This document shows, in pieces, positions 27,300-36,469 of a DNA stretch of 64,000 nucleotides (within the stretch, counting starts at the first letter, position 1; each line of letters opens with the position of its first letter). Both the position numbers and the translations under genes were made by a program. The notes beneath the pieces are model-generated. The model searched no databases and was not told the DNA's origin. It worked only from the letters and a program-made list of their open reading frames with translations. The DNA is from Streptomyces sp. NA02950 (GTDB lineage Bacteria; Actinomycetota; Actinomycetes; Streptomycetales; Streptomycetaceae), in the NCBI RefSeq assembly GCF_013364155.1, contig NZ_CP054916.1, forward strand, positions 7,346,001 to 7,410,000. The letters are read 5' to 3'.

Positions 27300-29648
27300 T
27301 CAGCCCGTGGTCGGGATCTGGGCCTGGAGGAGGGAGCGCAGACGGGTGGTGCGGTCCTTGAACGGGATCTCCGCCACCGCTCGGGGAAGCGCCGCGTCCG
27401 CGCCGTGGATGACGGACAGATGGTGCTCGGCGCGGCTGAACGCGGTGTAGACCCACGCGCGGGTGAGGGCGGACGCCGCGTCGCCCGGCAGCACCACGAC
27501 CGCCGCGGGCCAGCGCGATCCTGCGGCCTGGTGCGCGGTGATGGCCCAGCCGTGCCGCAGCAGCTCGCCGACCTCCTCGCGCCCCACCACCACGGGTGTG
27601 CCGCCGCGGTCCAGCCGCAGTCCGTCGGCCTCCGCCGACACCACCGTGGCCAGGACCGTACGGCCCGGGGCCGGGGTGTAGGCCACGCGGTCGCCCGGGT
27701 CGAAGCCGCCGAACCGGCCGGGGCCGGGGTTCAGCCGGTTCTTGAGGGCGGTGTTCAGCGCCCGCGTCCCGGCGGCGCCGCCGTGGCCCGGGGTGATCAC
27801 CTGCGTCTGCTCCGCGGGAACGCCGATCGCGCGCGGCACCGAGTCGGCGACCAGTTGCACCGTGCGGTGCACCGCCTCGCCCGCGTCACGCACGGGCACG
27901 ATCACGACCTCCTTGCCCGGCGCCTCGACCTGGTTCAGTTCGCCGATCCCGATCCCGGAGACCAGCTCGCCGATCGGCCCCGGGTCCGGGGTGCGCGAAA
28001 CGACCTGCGGACAGCGCCGGGCCGCCAGCAGATCCGCGAAGACCCGGCCCGGCCCCGCGGACCAGAGCACCCGGGGATCCCCGCTCAGCACCAGCCGTGC
28101 GCCGTCCGGCAGCGACTCGACGAGCATCGCCGCCGTCTCCACGTCGAGCTGCGGGGCGTCCAGCACGGCGAGCAGATCGAGCGCCAGCGCCCCTTCCTCG
28201 TCGCGGCCGGGGCCCTCGCCACCGGACAGCAGCCCGGCGACGGTGACGGCCGACGAGGCCGCGGCACCGGACGGATCGGTGTCGATCAACTCGGCCAGGC
28301 GCCGTCTGCCGTCCTCACCGTGCGCCGCCGCGTACGCCCGCAGGCCCATCGCGCGGGCGGCGGCGACCAGCGCCGCCGGTTCGGCGCGAGCTGCCTCACC
28401 ACCGCTGTGGGTGACCAGGCCGTGGCCCGCCACGGTGCGGATCAACTCGGCGGCGGAGGGGGACGGAGCGGCGGCGGCAGCCTTCTCCCAGTCGGGCGCG
28501 CCCGGTTCACCGACGCTCGCCTCGTCTGCCGCGGCGTCCTCGGCGGCGTCCTCCGCCGACTCCTCCGCCGATTCCTTCGCGGGGCCCGACGGTCCGGCGA
28601 AGGTGCTGGCCATCCGGCCCAGACCGTCGGCCAGGCTCTCCTCCGCCAGTGCGTAGCGGTCCAGGCCGAGCAGGACCCGGACGGGCTGTCCGGCGTCCTC
28701 CTCGTCATCGGCGGCAGCGGTGGTGGTGGGGCGGCCGGCTCCTGGGGTGTCCAGCGCGTCCTGGAACACCAGCACCTCGCCGTCCGCGATCACGGTGCGC
28801 AGCGCCTCGTCCGGGTCGGGCACGGACACCTTGGCGAGTGCGGCGCGCAGCGCGCCGGACTCCAGCGCGGTGTGGCCCTCGAGAGCGGCGCGCTCCAGCA
28901 GCCAACCGGTGAGTGCCCGTGCCCGGCGCTCGTCATCCGGCCGGCAGTCGGGGCCGAGCAGGGCGCGGGCGAAGCCGTCGGCCTGGTCGTGGCGCACCCC
29001 GGGGACCGCCAGGAGCTGCCAGGGGTCCTCCCGCAGTGCCTCGGCCGCCCGCTCGCCGAGCACCTCGGCCACCCGGTCGGCCAGTGTCTCGGGTGCGCCA
29101 CCCGCCGCGAGTACCTGCCGAACGTCGGCGGCACCCGCGATCTCACCGCCCGGACCGCGCGCCGGGCGGGGCGCCGCGGGGATCACACCGCCCGGCCCGG
29201 GGCCGGGCGGGACGCCGCCGCCTGCCGGTGTGTCCGGACGGGGCTGCTGGGGCCGGGGCGCGGCGGGGGCCGGAGCGGGTGCCGGACGGCGGGCCGGGGT
29301 GGGCTCGTTGAAGAACGACGCCGCCGACCGCTCACCGCTCTCCACGGCCCGCACCGCGGCGGCCAGCGCCTCAGCGGCCGCCGACCGCCGCCCCTTGCCG
29401 GTTGCCGAGGTGGGGGCCTGGTCCGCCGCGGGCTCGCCGTCCGCGTCCGTCTGCTCCGCGCGGTCGTTGGCGCCGTCGGCCCGGTCGCGGTCCTGCCCTG
29501 CCGTGTCGCCCGGCCCTGCCGTGTCGCCCTGCCCTGCGTTCACCGGGGCGTTCCCCTCCGCCCCCGCTTCCGGCGCGGGCGCCGGTGGGGCGGTGTCGGC
29601 CTCCTCGGGCGCGGATGCGGCCTCGCCGGCGAGGCGGTCGGTACTCAC
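27300..29648 (-). CDS. RecD2-like helicase homologue without Walker motifs
   Basis: A 782-residue protein from GTG 29648, whose codon overlaps the upstream aldo/keto reductase stop. About 160 residues of Ala/Pro/Glu-rich disorder come first. They are followed by helix-hairpin-helix-like segments (EALREDPWQLLAVPGVRHDQADGFA) and a RecD-type core. The Walker A site expected after GLVTH reads SGGEAARAEP instead of GxGKT, and the Walker B/DExx position reads VLDAPQLD. Motifs further on survive: GARLVLSGDPRVLWSAGPG, and near the C-terminus TAHQAAGSRWPAAVVVLPGD with YTAFSRAEHHLSVIHG. It therefore looks like a helicase scaffold that no longer hydrolyses ATP, perhaps a DNA-binding or clamp protein. 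Similar proteins occur in other Streptomyces. Confidence 0.75.
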   Translation of the reverse strand: MSTDRLAGEAASAPEEADTAPPAPAPEAGAEGNAPVNAGQGDTAGPGDTAGQDRDRADGANDRAEQTDADGEPAADQAPTSATGKGRRSAAAEALAAAVRAVESGERSAASFFNEPTPARRPAPAPAPAAPRPQQPRPDTPAGGGVPPGPGPGGVIPAAPRPARGPGGEIAGAADVRQVLAAGGAPETLADRVAEVLGERAAEALREDPWQLLAVPGVRHDQADGFARALLGPDCRPDDERRARALTGWLLERAALEGHTALESGALRAALAKVSVPDPDEALRTVIADGEVLVFQDALDTPGAGRPTTTAAADDEEDAGQPVRVLLGLDRYALAEESLADGLGRMASTFAGPSGPAKESAEESAEDAAEDAAADEASVGEPGAPDWEKAAAAAPSPSAAELIRTVAGHGLVTHSGGEAARAEPAALVAAARAMGLRAYAAAHGEDGRRRLAELIDTDPSGAAASSAVTVAGLLSGGEGPGRDEEGALALDLLAVLDAPQLDVETAAMLVESLPDGARLVLSGDPRVLWSAGPGRVFADLLAARRCPQVVSRTPDPGPIGELVSGIGIGELNQVEAPGKEVVIVPVRDAGEAVHRTVQLVADSVPRAIGVPAEQTQVITPGHGGAAGTRALNTALKNRLNPGPGRFGGFDPGDRVAYTPAPGRTVLATVVSAEADGLRLDRGGTPVVVGREEVGELLRHGWAITAHQAAGSRWPAAVVVLPGDAASALTRAWVYTAFSRAEHHLSVIHGADAALPRAVAEIPFKDRTTRLRSLLQAQIPTTG

Positions 29649-30625
29649 AGCGTGCTCCAGTCCTGATCGGGATAGCGGTGCACGGGCGCCGACACATCGT
29701 CGAGCGCCTGGCAGATCTCGTCCGGAAGACTAAGGGTCTCCACCGACAACGCCGTCCTCAGCTGCTGGGCGTTGCGCGCGCCGACGATCGGCGCGGCGAC
29801 GCCCGGGCGGTCGCGGACCCAGGCGAGGGCGACATGCAGCGCGGTGGTGGCCAGACCGTCGGCGGCTATGGCGACGGCCTCGACGACGCGGCTGGCCTCC
29901 TCGTCGAGATACGGCGCGACGAATGCCGCGAGCTCGGAGGCGCCGCGGGAGTCCGCGGGGGTCATATGGCGGTACTTCCCGGTCAGTACGCCCCGGCCGA
30001 GCGGTGACGACGGGAGCAGACCGATGCCCAGGTCGAGCGCGGCGGGCAGCACTTCGCGCTCCACACCGCGCTGGAGCAAGGAGTACTCCATTTGTGTGCT
30101 GGCGAGCCGGGTGTGGGCGCCGGAGGAGGCCAGCTGCCAGGTGGCGGCCTTGGCGAGCTGCCAGCCGCAGAAGTTGGAGACGCCCACATACCGGGCCCGC
30201 CCGCTGCTGACCGCGATGTCGAGCGCCTGGAGGGTCTCCTCGAGCGGGGTGACCGGGTCGAAGGCGTGCACCTGCCACAGGTCGACATAGTCCGTGCCCA
30301 GCCGGTCCAGCGAGGCGTCCAGCGCCGCCAGCAGATGGCCGCGCGAGCCGTCGAAGCGCCGGTCGGGATCGGGCACACTGCCCGCCTTCGTGGCGATCTG
30401 GAAGTCCCGCCGGGGCACCAGCCCCTCCAGCAGCTGCCCGAGGAGGTATTCGGCGCCGCCGTCCGCATACACATCCGCGGTGTCGACCAGTGTCCCGCCC
30501 GCCTCCCAGAACGCCTTGAGCTGGTCCGCGGCGTCGTGTTCGTCGGTGTCCCGCCCCCAGGTGAGCGTGCCGAGCCCGAGCCGGGATACGCGCAGGCCCG
30601 TGCGGCCGAGGTGCCTCTGCTCCAT
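29645..30625 (-). CDS. Aldo/keto reductase
   Basis: A 326-residue NADPH-dependent (beta/alpha)8 reductase. ATG 30625 (MEQRHLGRTGLRVSRLGLG) is the family start; an in-frame ATG two codons upstream is possible. Catalytic tetrad elements are visible: DTADVYADG (Asp, Tyr), IATKAGS (Lys) and DLWQVHAFDP (His). GVSNFCGWQLA and a C-terminal IVGARNAQQLRTAL for NADP follow. The gene heads a two-gene operon with the helicase-like gene, overlapping by GTGA, a pairing with no obvious metabolic sense. Substrate unknown. Confidence 0.9.
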   Translation of the reverse strand: MEQRHLGRTGLRVSRLGLGTLTWGRDTDEHDAADQLKAFWEAGGTLVDTADVYADGGAEYLLGQLLEGLVPRRDFQIATKAGSVPDPDRRFDGSRGHLLAALDASLDRLGTDYVDLWQVHAFDPVTPLEETLQALDIAVSSGRARYVGVSNFCGWQLAKAATWQLASSGAHTRLASTQMEYSLLQRGVEREVLPAALDLGIGLLPSSPLGRGVLTGKYRHMTPADSRGASELAAFVAPYLDEEASRVVEAVAIAADGLATTALHVALAWVRDRPGVAAPIVGARNAQQLRTALSVETLSLPDEICQALDDVSAPVHRYPDQDWSTL

Positions 30626-30682
30626 GAACATCGAGATTACTGGCCGGAAAGCGAGCCGTGGCGGCCTGTGGATAACCCACCC

Positions 30683-30712
30683 CTGACGTATCGCGGTCCC
30701 GCGCGCTAGAGT
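30683..30712 (+). promoter_or_regulatory. Sigma-70-type promoter of the LLM oxidoreductase gene
   Basis: -35 CTGACG (30683-30688), an 18-bp spacer and -10 TAGAGT (30707-30712). This is close to the vegetative Streptomyces consensus and gives a leader of about 35 nt before ATG 30753. Confidence 0.5.
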
Positions 30713-30752
30713 CCCCGGAACAGGGACGTTACTGATCGGTATGAGGTGCGGT

Positions 30753-31802
30753 ATGAGGCTCGGAATCAACCTCGGTTACTGGGGCGCCGGAATGGACTCG
30801 GACAACCTCGCGGTGGCCCGTGAGGCCGACCGGCTCGGCTACTCGGTCTGTTGGGCGGCCGAGGCGTACGGCTCGGACGCCGCCACCGTGCTCTCGTGGG
30901 TCGCCGCGCAGACCGAGCGCATCGACGTCGGCTCCGCCATCTTCCAGATCCCGGCCCGTACACCCGCGATGACGGCGATGACCGCCGCCACCCTCGACAC
31001 GCTCTCCGGCGGCCGCTTCCGGCTCGGCCTCGGCGTCTCGGGTCCCCAGGTCTCCGAGGGCTGGTACGGCGTGCGGTTCGACAAGCCGCTCGCCCGCACC
31101 CGCGAGTACGTGGAGGTCATCCGCAAGGCGATGTCGCGCGAGCGGCTGAGCCACGACGGCGACAACTGGACACTGCCGCTGCCCGGCGGCCCCGGCAAGG
31201 CGCTCAAGCTCACCGTGCACCCGGTGCGCGAGCACATCCCGCTGTACATCGCGGCCATTGGTCCCAAGAACCTCGAGCAGACGGGCGAGATCGCCGACGG
31301 CGCACTCGTGCTCTTCTACGCCCCCGAGCACGCCGAGGAGACCACCCTCGGTTCGCTGCGCGCGGGCCGGGCCAAGGTCGGCAAGGACCTGGAGGGCTTC
31401 GACGTGGTGCCCACCGTCCCGATGGCCGTCGGTGACGACATCCGCGGCCTCGCCGACCACTTCCGCCCGTACACCGCGCTCTACGTGGGCGGCATGGGCA
31501 GCGCCAAGCAGAACTTCTACAACAAGCTGGCGCAGCGCATGGGGTACGAGAAGGAGGCCGCCGAGATCCAGGAGAAGTACCTCAGCGGCGACAAGGAGGG
31601 TGCCGCCGCGGCCGTGCCCCACGAGCTGATCGACTCCACCTCGCTGATCGGCCCCGTCGAGCGCATCGCCGACCGTATGCAGGCATACGCCCAGGCCGGG
31701 GTCACCACCCTGTCACTGACCCCCGCGGGCTTCACGCTGGAGGAGCGGCTCGCCGGTCTGCGGGCGGGCGTCGAGGCCCTGGAGCAGGCCGGACTGGCGT
31801 AA
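30753..31802 (+). CDS. LLM-class F420-dependent oxidoreductase
   Basis: A 349-residue luciferase-like (beta/alpha)8 protein. ATG 30753 has GAGG close upstream; an earlier in-frame ATG at 30741 is less likely. It starts MRLGINLGYWGAGMDSDNLAVAREADRLGY, then GSAIFQIPARTPAMTAMTAATLD and GRFRLGLGVSGPQVSEGWYG, the pattern of the F420-type subfamily common in mycobacteria and Streptomyces. The enzyme would use reduced or oxidised coenzyme F420 for hydride transfer to an unknown substrate. It is monocistronic, with a promoter and a strong terminator of its own. Confidence 0.88.
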   Translation: MRLGINLGYWGAGMDSDNLAVAREADRLGYSVCWAAEAYGSDAATVLSWVAAQTERIDVGSAIFQIPARTPAMTAMTAATLDTLSGGRFRLGLGVSGPQVSEGWYGVRFDKPLARTREYVEVIRKAMSRERLSHDGDNWTLPLPGGPGKALKLTVHPVREHIPLYIAAIGPKNLEQTGEIADGALVLFYAPEHAEETTLGSLRAGRAKVGKDLEGFDVVPTVPMAVGDDIRGLADHFRPYTALYVGGMGSAKQNFYNKLAQRMGYEKEAAEIQEKYLSGDKEGAAAAVPHELIDSTSLIGPVERIADRMQAYAQAGVTTLSLTPAGFTLEERLAGLRAGVEALEQAGLA

Positions 31803-31821
31803 GGGCCACCGAGAAGTCCTG

Positions 31822-31862
31822 CGGCCGTGGTGGGGGCTCGGGGGTCTTCCCCGCCACGGCCG
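31822..31862 (+). terminator. Terminator of the LLM oxidoreductase gene
   Basis: CGGCCGTGGTGGGG (31822-31835) pairs with CCCCGCCACGGCCG (31849-31862) with one wobble pair, a 14-bp stem. It starts 20 bp after the stop codon. Confidence 0.65.
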
Positions 31863-32028
31863 TCATCGTGCACAACGCCCGTGCCCCCCACTGGTTACGG
31901 CTGCCCGGCCTTCTCCCGGAATCGCCCATACGGACGAGCCGAACCCCTCACCTGTTGCCGCTCCGCATACCCGGCATTTGACTTTTCCTGCGCGAGTGTC
32001 GTGCACGGAGCGCACGGAGGTGGCAGTG

Positions 32029-32826
32029 ATGCTCTCGGAGAAAAGCGTCTTCCAGGAGATCCTCGACAACGACGAGTCGTTCCGGCTCTTCTGCTCGATC
32101 GCGGCCAGCGGTGAGGCCCAGGGGGGCTGGGAGAACGGCCGGATCGCCGCCCTCGTGCCCGACAGTCAGCGTGCCCTCGCGCCCAAGATCACCCGGCATG
32201 GCGCCGACGAGGACAAGCACGGCCGGATCTTCAACGCCCTGCTGCGCAAGCGCGGACTGGAGCCGATCGAGGTTCCGCGCGACACCGACTACACCATGCT
32301 GCTGGAGGCGCGCGGTATCGGGCTGGCCCACGACAAGCTGCGCCGCGACGAGCCGCTGACCGAGCACGACATCGTCGTCTACCTCGCGCACAGCAGGGTC
32401 ACCGAGCAGCGGGCCTCCGCCCAGATGCTGATGTTGCGCAAGCACTTCGGCGACCATCCGGTCATCGGCCGCGCGGTGGAGATGATCTCCAACGACGAGG
32501 AGAACCACCTCGCCTACTGCCACGAGGAACTGCTGCGGCTGGCCGCCGCCGGATACGGCCGGACCATCCAGCGGATGCTGCGGGAGAGCGCGCTGGTGGA
32601 GATGGAGGTCTACCGGGCCGTGAGCCTCGCCGTGGTGTCCCATATGGGGCGCATCCTGGGCTGGTCCACGGCGAAGGCCGCGGTACTGGCGGCGGGTGTG
32701 CACGCCATGTACGGCTTCGAGCGGCTGGGCGGCTGGCGGCGGATGGTCTCGCTGCGGATGCCCGAGCGGCGGGACGCCCTGGGCGGACCCTCGGCCAGTG
32801 CCCCCGAGGCACCCGAGTTCGCCTGA
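32029..32826 (+). CDS. Ferritin-like di-iron domain protein
   Basis: A 265-residue helical protein. ATG 32029 has GGAGG eight bases upstream; GTG 32026 directly before it is the alternative. Carboxylate/His metal motifs of a ferritin-like four-helix bundle appear in order: SGEAQGGWENGRI, GADEDKHGRIF (ExxH-like DEDKH), VTEQRASAQML and NDEENHLAYCHEE (EENH). The C-terminal 70 residues form extra helices including a hydrophobic AKAAVLAAGVHAMYGFERLGGW. The fold binds a di-iron centre for oxidation or oxygen scavenging. Substrate unknown. Confidence 0.82.
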   Translation: MLSEKSVFQEILDNDESFRLFCSIAASGEAQGGWENGRIAALVPDSQRALAPKITRHGADEDKHGRIFNALLRKRGLEPIEVPRDTDYTMLLEARGIGLAHDKLRRDEPLTEHDIVVYLAHSRVTEQRASAQMLMLRKHFGDHPVIGRAVEMISNDEENHLAYCHEELLRLAAAGYGRTIQRMLRESALVEMEVYRAVSLAVVSHMGRILGWSTAKAAVLAAGVHAMYGFERLGGWRRMVSLRMPERRDALGGPSASAPEAPEFA

Positions 32827-32942
32827 GGCCCCGAGGCGGGCCCTGGGGCGAGGTCCCGCAGCGGGCCCTTGGGCAGGGCCCCGCAGCGGACGGGCCCGCG
32901 AACCAGGTCCCGAACGGCCTCCCGGGTCCGCTCGCGCTCAGC

Positions 32943-33935
32943 TCAGAGCCAGCCGCGGCGCTTGAACGTCCGGTACAGCAGCGTGATCGCACCGACCATC
33001 AGCAGCACCACCGCCGGATAGCCCCACGGCTGCTTCAGCTCCGGCATGTAGTCGAAGTTCATGCCGTAGATTCCGGCGATCAGCGTCGGCACCGCGGCCA
33101 TCGCCGCCCACGCCGAGATCTTCCGCATGTCGTCGTTCTGCCGCACGCCCATCTGCGCGAGATGCGCGGCGAGGATGTCCGACAGCAGTCGGTCCAGCCC
33201 CTCCACATGCTCGTTCACCCGGGTCAGATGGTCGCTGACATCGCGGAAGAACGGCCGCGACCCCTCGTGGACGAACGGCACCCCGGCGCCCGCGAGCCGT
33301 TCCATCGGCTCGGCCAACGGGCCCGTCGCCCGGCGGAATTCGAGCACCTCGCGCTTGAAGGCGTAGATCCGTCCGGCCGTGTTGTGCCCCGCGGCGCCGT
33401 CCGGCGCGAAGACCTCGGTCTCCAGCCCGTCCAGGTCCTCATGGAGCCCGTCCGCGACATCGAGGTAGTGGTCCACGACCGCGTCGGAGACCGCGTACAT
33501 CACCGCCGTCGGCCCGTGCCGCAGCACCTCGGGCGCCTCCTCCAGCCGCTCCCGCACCGCGCCGAGCGGATTGGCCTCCCCGTGCCGGACGGTCACCACG
33601 AAGGAGTCACCCACGAACACCATCAGCTCACCCGCGGTGACGGTGCCCGCCTTCTCGTTGTACCGCACCGGCTTGAGCACCAGGAACAGGGAGTCGTCGT
33701 ACACCTCCAGCTTCGGTCTCTGGTGGGCGTGCAGGGCGTCCTCCACGGCCAGCGGATGCAGTCCGAACTCGCTGGTCACGAGCTCGAACTCCTTCTCGGT
33801 CGGCTCGTGGAGCCCGAGCCAGAGAAAGGAGTCCCCGGCCGCGCGCGCCCGGTCGAGGGCGTCGGAGAGGTCGGCGGGCCCCTCGGTGCGGCGCCCGTCC
33901 TGGTAGATGGCACAATCCACGATCACGCGGGGCAT
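32943..33935 (-). CDS. CorA-family magnesium/cobalt transporter
   Basis: A 330-residue CorA from ATG 33935 (MPRVIVDCAIYQDGRRTEG); the upstream in-frame start is less likely. A long cytoplasmic alpha/beta and helical funnel domain precedes two C-terminal membrane helices. The first ends in the signature YGMNF that forms the pore selectivity loop. The second (YPAVVLLMVGAITLLYRTF) is followed by the basic KRRGWL. CorA forms a pentamer for divalent cation uptake. Convergent with the ferritin-like gene and divergent from the phosphomutase gene. Confidence 0.93.
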   Translation of the reverse strand: MPRVIVDCAIYQDGRRTEGPADLSDALDRARAAGDSFLWLGLHEPTEKEFELVTSEFGLHPLAVEDALHAHQRPKLEVYDDSLFLVLKPVRYNEKAGTVTAGELMVFVGDSFVVTVRHGEANPLGAVRERLEEAPEVLRHGPTAVMYAVSDAVVDHYLDVADGLHEDLDGLETEVFAPDGAAGHNTAGRIYAFKREVLEFRRATGPLAEPMERLAGAGVPFVHEGSRPFFRDVSDHLTRVNEHVEGLDRLLSDILAAHLAQMGVRQNDDMRKISAWAAMAAVPTLIAGIYGMNFDYMPELKQPWGYPAVVLLMVGAITLLYRTFKRRGWL

Positions 33936-34017
33936 TCTGCCGCCCTTGGCTCCGATACGCACGGGGGGCGGGCAAGGGATGCGGGTGCACCCCCTCTGAG
34001 GTGCTCGTCCATGGTCG

Positions 34018-34023
34018 TAGGGT
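34018..34023 (+). promoter_or_regulatory. -10 box of a probable leaderless phosphomutase transcript
   Basis: TAGGGT, seven bases, then ATG 34031, with no ribosome-binding site. Same architecture as other leaderless starts in the window. Confidence 0.5.
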
Positions 34024-34030
34024 GGCAGGC

Positions 34031-34726
34031 ATGCCCATGCTGATCCTCGTACGGCACGGCCGGTCCACCGCCAATACCGCGGGCGTCCTCGCGGGCTGGA
34101 CGCCCGGTGTCGCCCTCGACGAGCGCGGTGCCGCCCAGGCCGCGGCGCTGCCCGGACGGCTGGCGCGGCTCCCGCTCGCCGCCGCCGTCACCAGCCCGCT
34201 CCAGCGCTGCCAGGAGACGCTGGCCCCGCTGCTCACCGCCCGCCCGGAGCTGCCCCTGCACATGGAGGAACGGATCGGGGAGTGCCACTACGGCGACTGG
34301 TCCGGGCGGAAGCTGGCCGAGCTCGCCGACGAACCGCTGATGAACGTCGTACAGCAGCATCCCTCCGCCGCCGCCTTCCCGGGCGGTGAGTCGATGCGCG
34401 CCATGCAGGCGCGGGCGGTGGACGCGGTGCGCGACTGGAACGCCCGGATCGAGGCGGAGCACGGGGCGGACGCGGTCTACCTCATGTGCTCGCACGGCGA
34501 CATCATCAAGTCGCTCGTCGCGGACGCCCTCGGTCTGCACCTCGACCTCTTCCAGCGGATCTCGGTCGAGCCCTGCTCGGTCACCGCGATCCGCTACACC
34601 CCGACCCGGCCGTTCCTCGTACGGCTCGGGGACACCGGCGACTTCACGGGTCTGGTCCCGCGCGAGCACGCGCCCGGCGACCGGGGCGGGGACGCGGCGG
34701 TGGGCGGCGACGCGGGAGCACCATGA
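34031..34726 (+). CDS. Histidine phosphatase / phosphomutase-family protein (MSMEG_4193 type)
   Basis: A 231-residue histidine-phosphatase-fold protein. The catalytic RHG motif is LVRHGRSTANTAGVLAGWTPG at the N-terminus. Further residues are the ERIGECHYGDWSGR segment and the second His in MCSHGDIIKSLVADALG. The gene heads a conserved actinobacterial set with DUF3090, an SCO1664-type kinase-fold protein and mshC. That set suggests a role tied to mycothiol or a linked process, though none has been shown to my knowledge. The C-terminal tail is low-complexity. Confidence 0.88.
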   Translation: MPMLILVRHGRSTANTAGVLAGWTPGVALDERGAAQAAALPGRLARLPLAAAVTSPLQRCQETLAPLLTARPELPLHMEERIGECHYGDWSGRKLAELADEPLMNVVQQHPSAAAFPGGESMRAMQARAVDAVRDWNARIEAEHGADAVYLMCSHGDIIKSLVADALGLHLDLFQRISVEPCSVTAIRYTPTRPFLVRLGDTGDFTGLVPREHAPGDRGGDAAVGGDAGAP

Positions 34727-34876
34727 TCGCCATGCGCGGGAGCGACGTGATCTCCGTGCGCAGTAGGGTGGTGCCGCGGCGCGACGCGCACGCCGTTACG
34801 GCCGTGACCGGGCAGTCGTGACATTCAGCACTCAGCAGTCAACCAGCCGAGCAGTCGAACCAAATGGAGCAGGACG

Positions 34877-35467
34877 TTGTCCCGTCAGGTGTTCCTCTAT
34901 GACCCGCCGGACCGTTTCGTCGCCGGTACGGTCGGGCTGCCTGGTCGCCGCACCTTTTTCCTCCAGGCATCCGCGGGTGGCCGCACCACCAGCGTCGCGC
35001 TGGAGAAGACCCAGGTCGCCGCGCTGGCCGAGCGGATAGACGAGCTGCTCGACGAGGTGGTCCGGCGCACCGGCGGAAACGCCCCGGTCCCCGCGGTCGC
35101 ACCCGCCGAACTCTCCGACACCGAGCCGCTGGAAGCCCCCGTGGAGGAGGAGTTCCGGGTCGGCACCATGGCGCTCGCCTGGGACGGCGAGGAACAGCGC
35201 ATGATCGTCGAGGCGCAGGCGCTCGTCGAGCTGGAGGCCGAGTCCGAGGAGGACCTGGCCGAGGCCGAGGAACGGCTGCTCCAGGACGATGTGAACGGGC
35301 CGCCCATGCTGCGGGTGCGGCTCACCGGCACCCAGGCCCGCGCCTTCGCCAAGCGCGCTCTGGACGTCGTCAACGCCGGCCGGCCGCCCTGCCCGCTGTG
35401 CAGCCTGCCGCTCGACCCGGAGGGACACGTATGTCCGCGCCAGAACGGATACCGCCGCGGAGCGTGA
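34877..35467 (+). CDS. DUF3090 family protein
   Basis: A 196-residue protein with TTG start at 34877 and GGAG seven bases upstream. It begins SRQVFLYDPPDRFVAGTVG, has a long acidic central region, and ends with a treble-clef-like zinc ribbon, [23 protein letters not shown]3090 proteins are found only in actinobacteria, next to the phosphomutase and SCO1664-type genes. Function unknown. The 3' end overlaps the next gene by 37 bp, so translation is coupled. A TAGGGT box at 34764-34769 could be an internal promoter. Confidence 0.88.
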   Translation: MSRQVFLYDPPDRFVAGTVGLPGRRTFFLQASAGGRTTSVALEKTQVAALAERIDELLDEVVRRTGGNAPVPAVAPAELSDTEPLEAPVEEEFRVGTMALAWDGEEQRMIVEAQALVELEAESEEDLAEAEERLLQDDVNGPPMLRVRLTGTQARAFAKRALDVVNAGRPPCPLCSLPLDPEGHVCPRQNGYRRGA

Positions 35468-36333
35468 CGCCCCCGGAGCCGTCCGCGCTGCTGGCCCTGG
35501 GCGAGCTGACGGTGCGCGGCCGGGTCCGGGAGGCGTCCAACGCGGTGCTCTACTGCACGGTCGAGTACCAGGGCCACAGCGCGCCGTGCGTCTACAAGCC
35601 GGTGGCCGGGGAGCGCCCCCTGTGGGACTTCCCGGACGGCACGCTGGCCCAGCGCGAGGTGGCCGCGTACGAGATCTCCGAGGCGACCGGCTGGGGGCTG
35701 GTCCCGCCCACCGTGCTGCGCGACGGTCCGTACGGACAGGGGATGTGCCAGCTGTGGGTCGAGGTGGCCGACGGCGACGGCCCGGACGGGACAGGGGGCG
35801 AAGGACGCGACGGATCCCCCGAGGACGGGGCATCCACCGACGGGCACGGTACGGAGCTGCTCGCGCTGATCGAGGGCGATGAGCCCGGCCCCGGCTGGAA
35901 GGCGGTCGGCTTCGCGGAGGTGGGCGAGGGACGCACCGCGCTGCTGGTCCACGCCGACGACGTACGACTGCGCCGACTGGCCGTCCTGGACGCGGTGATC
36001 AACAACGGTGACCGCAAGGGCGGCCATCTGCTGCCCGCCGCCGGGGGGCGGCTCTACGCGATCGACCACGGTGTGACCTTCAACGCCGACGACAAGCTGC
36101 GCACCCTGCTGTGGGGGTGGGCGGGGGAGCCGCTTCCGGACGATGTGCTCGAGGTGCTGGGCCAATTGGCGGAGCAGCTGGCCGACGGCGGACCGCTGTG
36201 CGTCCGGCTGGCGGAGCTGATCACCACCGCGGAGATCGAGGCGCTGCGGGCCCGGGTGGCGGTGCTGTTGCGCACCAAGGTGCACCCCGAGCCCAGCGGG
36301 CAGTGGCCCGCGATCCCCTGGCCGCCGGTCTGA
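35431..36333 (+). CDS. SCO1664 family protein (phosphatidylinositol-kinase-like fold)
   Basis: A 300-residue protein. ATG 35431 has GGAGGG six bases upstream, inside the DUF3090 gene. It has the lipid/protein-kinase-like pattern of this family: [15 protein letters not shown] with the ATP-binding Lys, [21 protein letters not shown], the catalytic-loop-like [15 protein letters not shown] and IDHGVTFN for the metal site. An acidic Gly-rich insertion of about 35 residues (near 110-145) interrupts the middle. The name comes from S. coelicolor, where it precedes mshC. Substrate is unknown. Confidence 0.88.
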   Translation: MSAPERIPPRSVTPPEPSALLALGELTVRGRVREASNAVLYCTVEYQGHSAPCVYKPVAGERPLWDFPDGTLAQREVAAYEISEATGWGLVPPTVLRDGPYGQGMCQLWVEVADGDGPDGTGGEGRDGSPEDGASTDGHGTELLALIEGDEPGPGWKAVGFAEVGEGRTALLVHADDVRLRRLAVLDAVINNGDRKGGHLLPAAGGRLYAIDHGVTFNADDKLRTLLWGWAGEPLPDDVLEVLGQLAEQLADGGPLCVRLAELITTAEIEALRARVAVLLRTKVHPEPSGQWPAIPWPPV

Positions 36334-36457
36334 GCCGAGCCGCGCGGGTCCGTGCCAAGCCGTCGAATACGGGCACAGCATCTTTCGGGCGAGAGCGCAA
36401 GACCGCCTATCCGGCCAACAGGTCTGGTCCGGTTCGTATCCGGAACTGGCATCCGGT

Positions 36458-36463
36458 TACGCT
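36458..36463 (+). promoter_or_regulatory. -10 box of a probable leaderless mshC transcript
   Basis: TACGCT, then exactly six bases to ATG 36470, with no Shine-Dalgarno sequence. mshC may therefore also be transcribed independently of the upstream genes. Confidence 0.5.
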
Positions 36464-36469
36464 CATTGC

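Noticed and set aside
27249..29666. Plus-strand open frame of about 800 codons opposite the RecD-like gene
   Set aside because: Shadow frame; Gly/Arg-rich with no recognisable domain.
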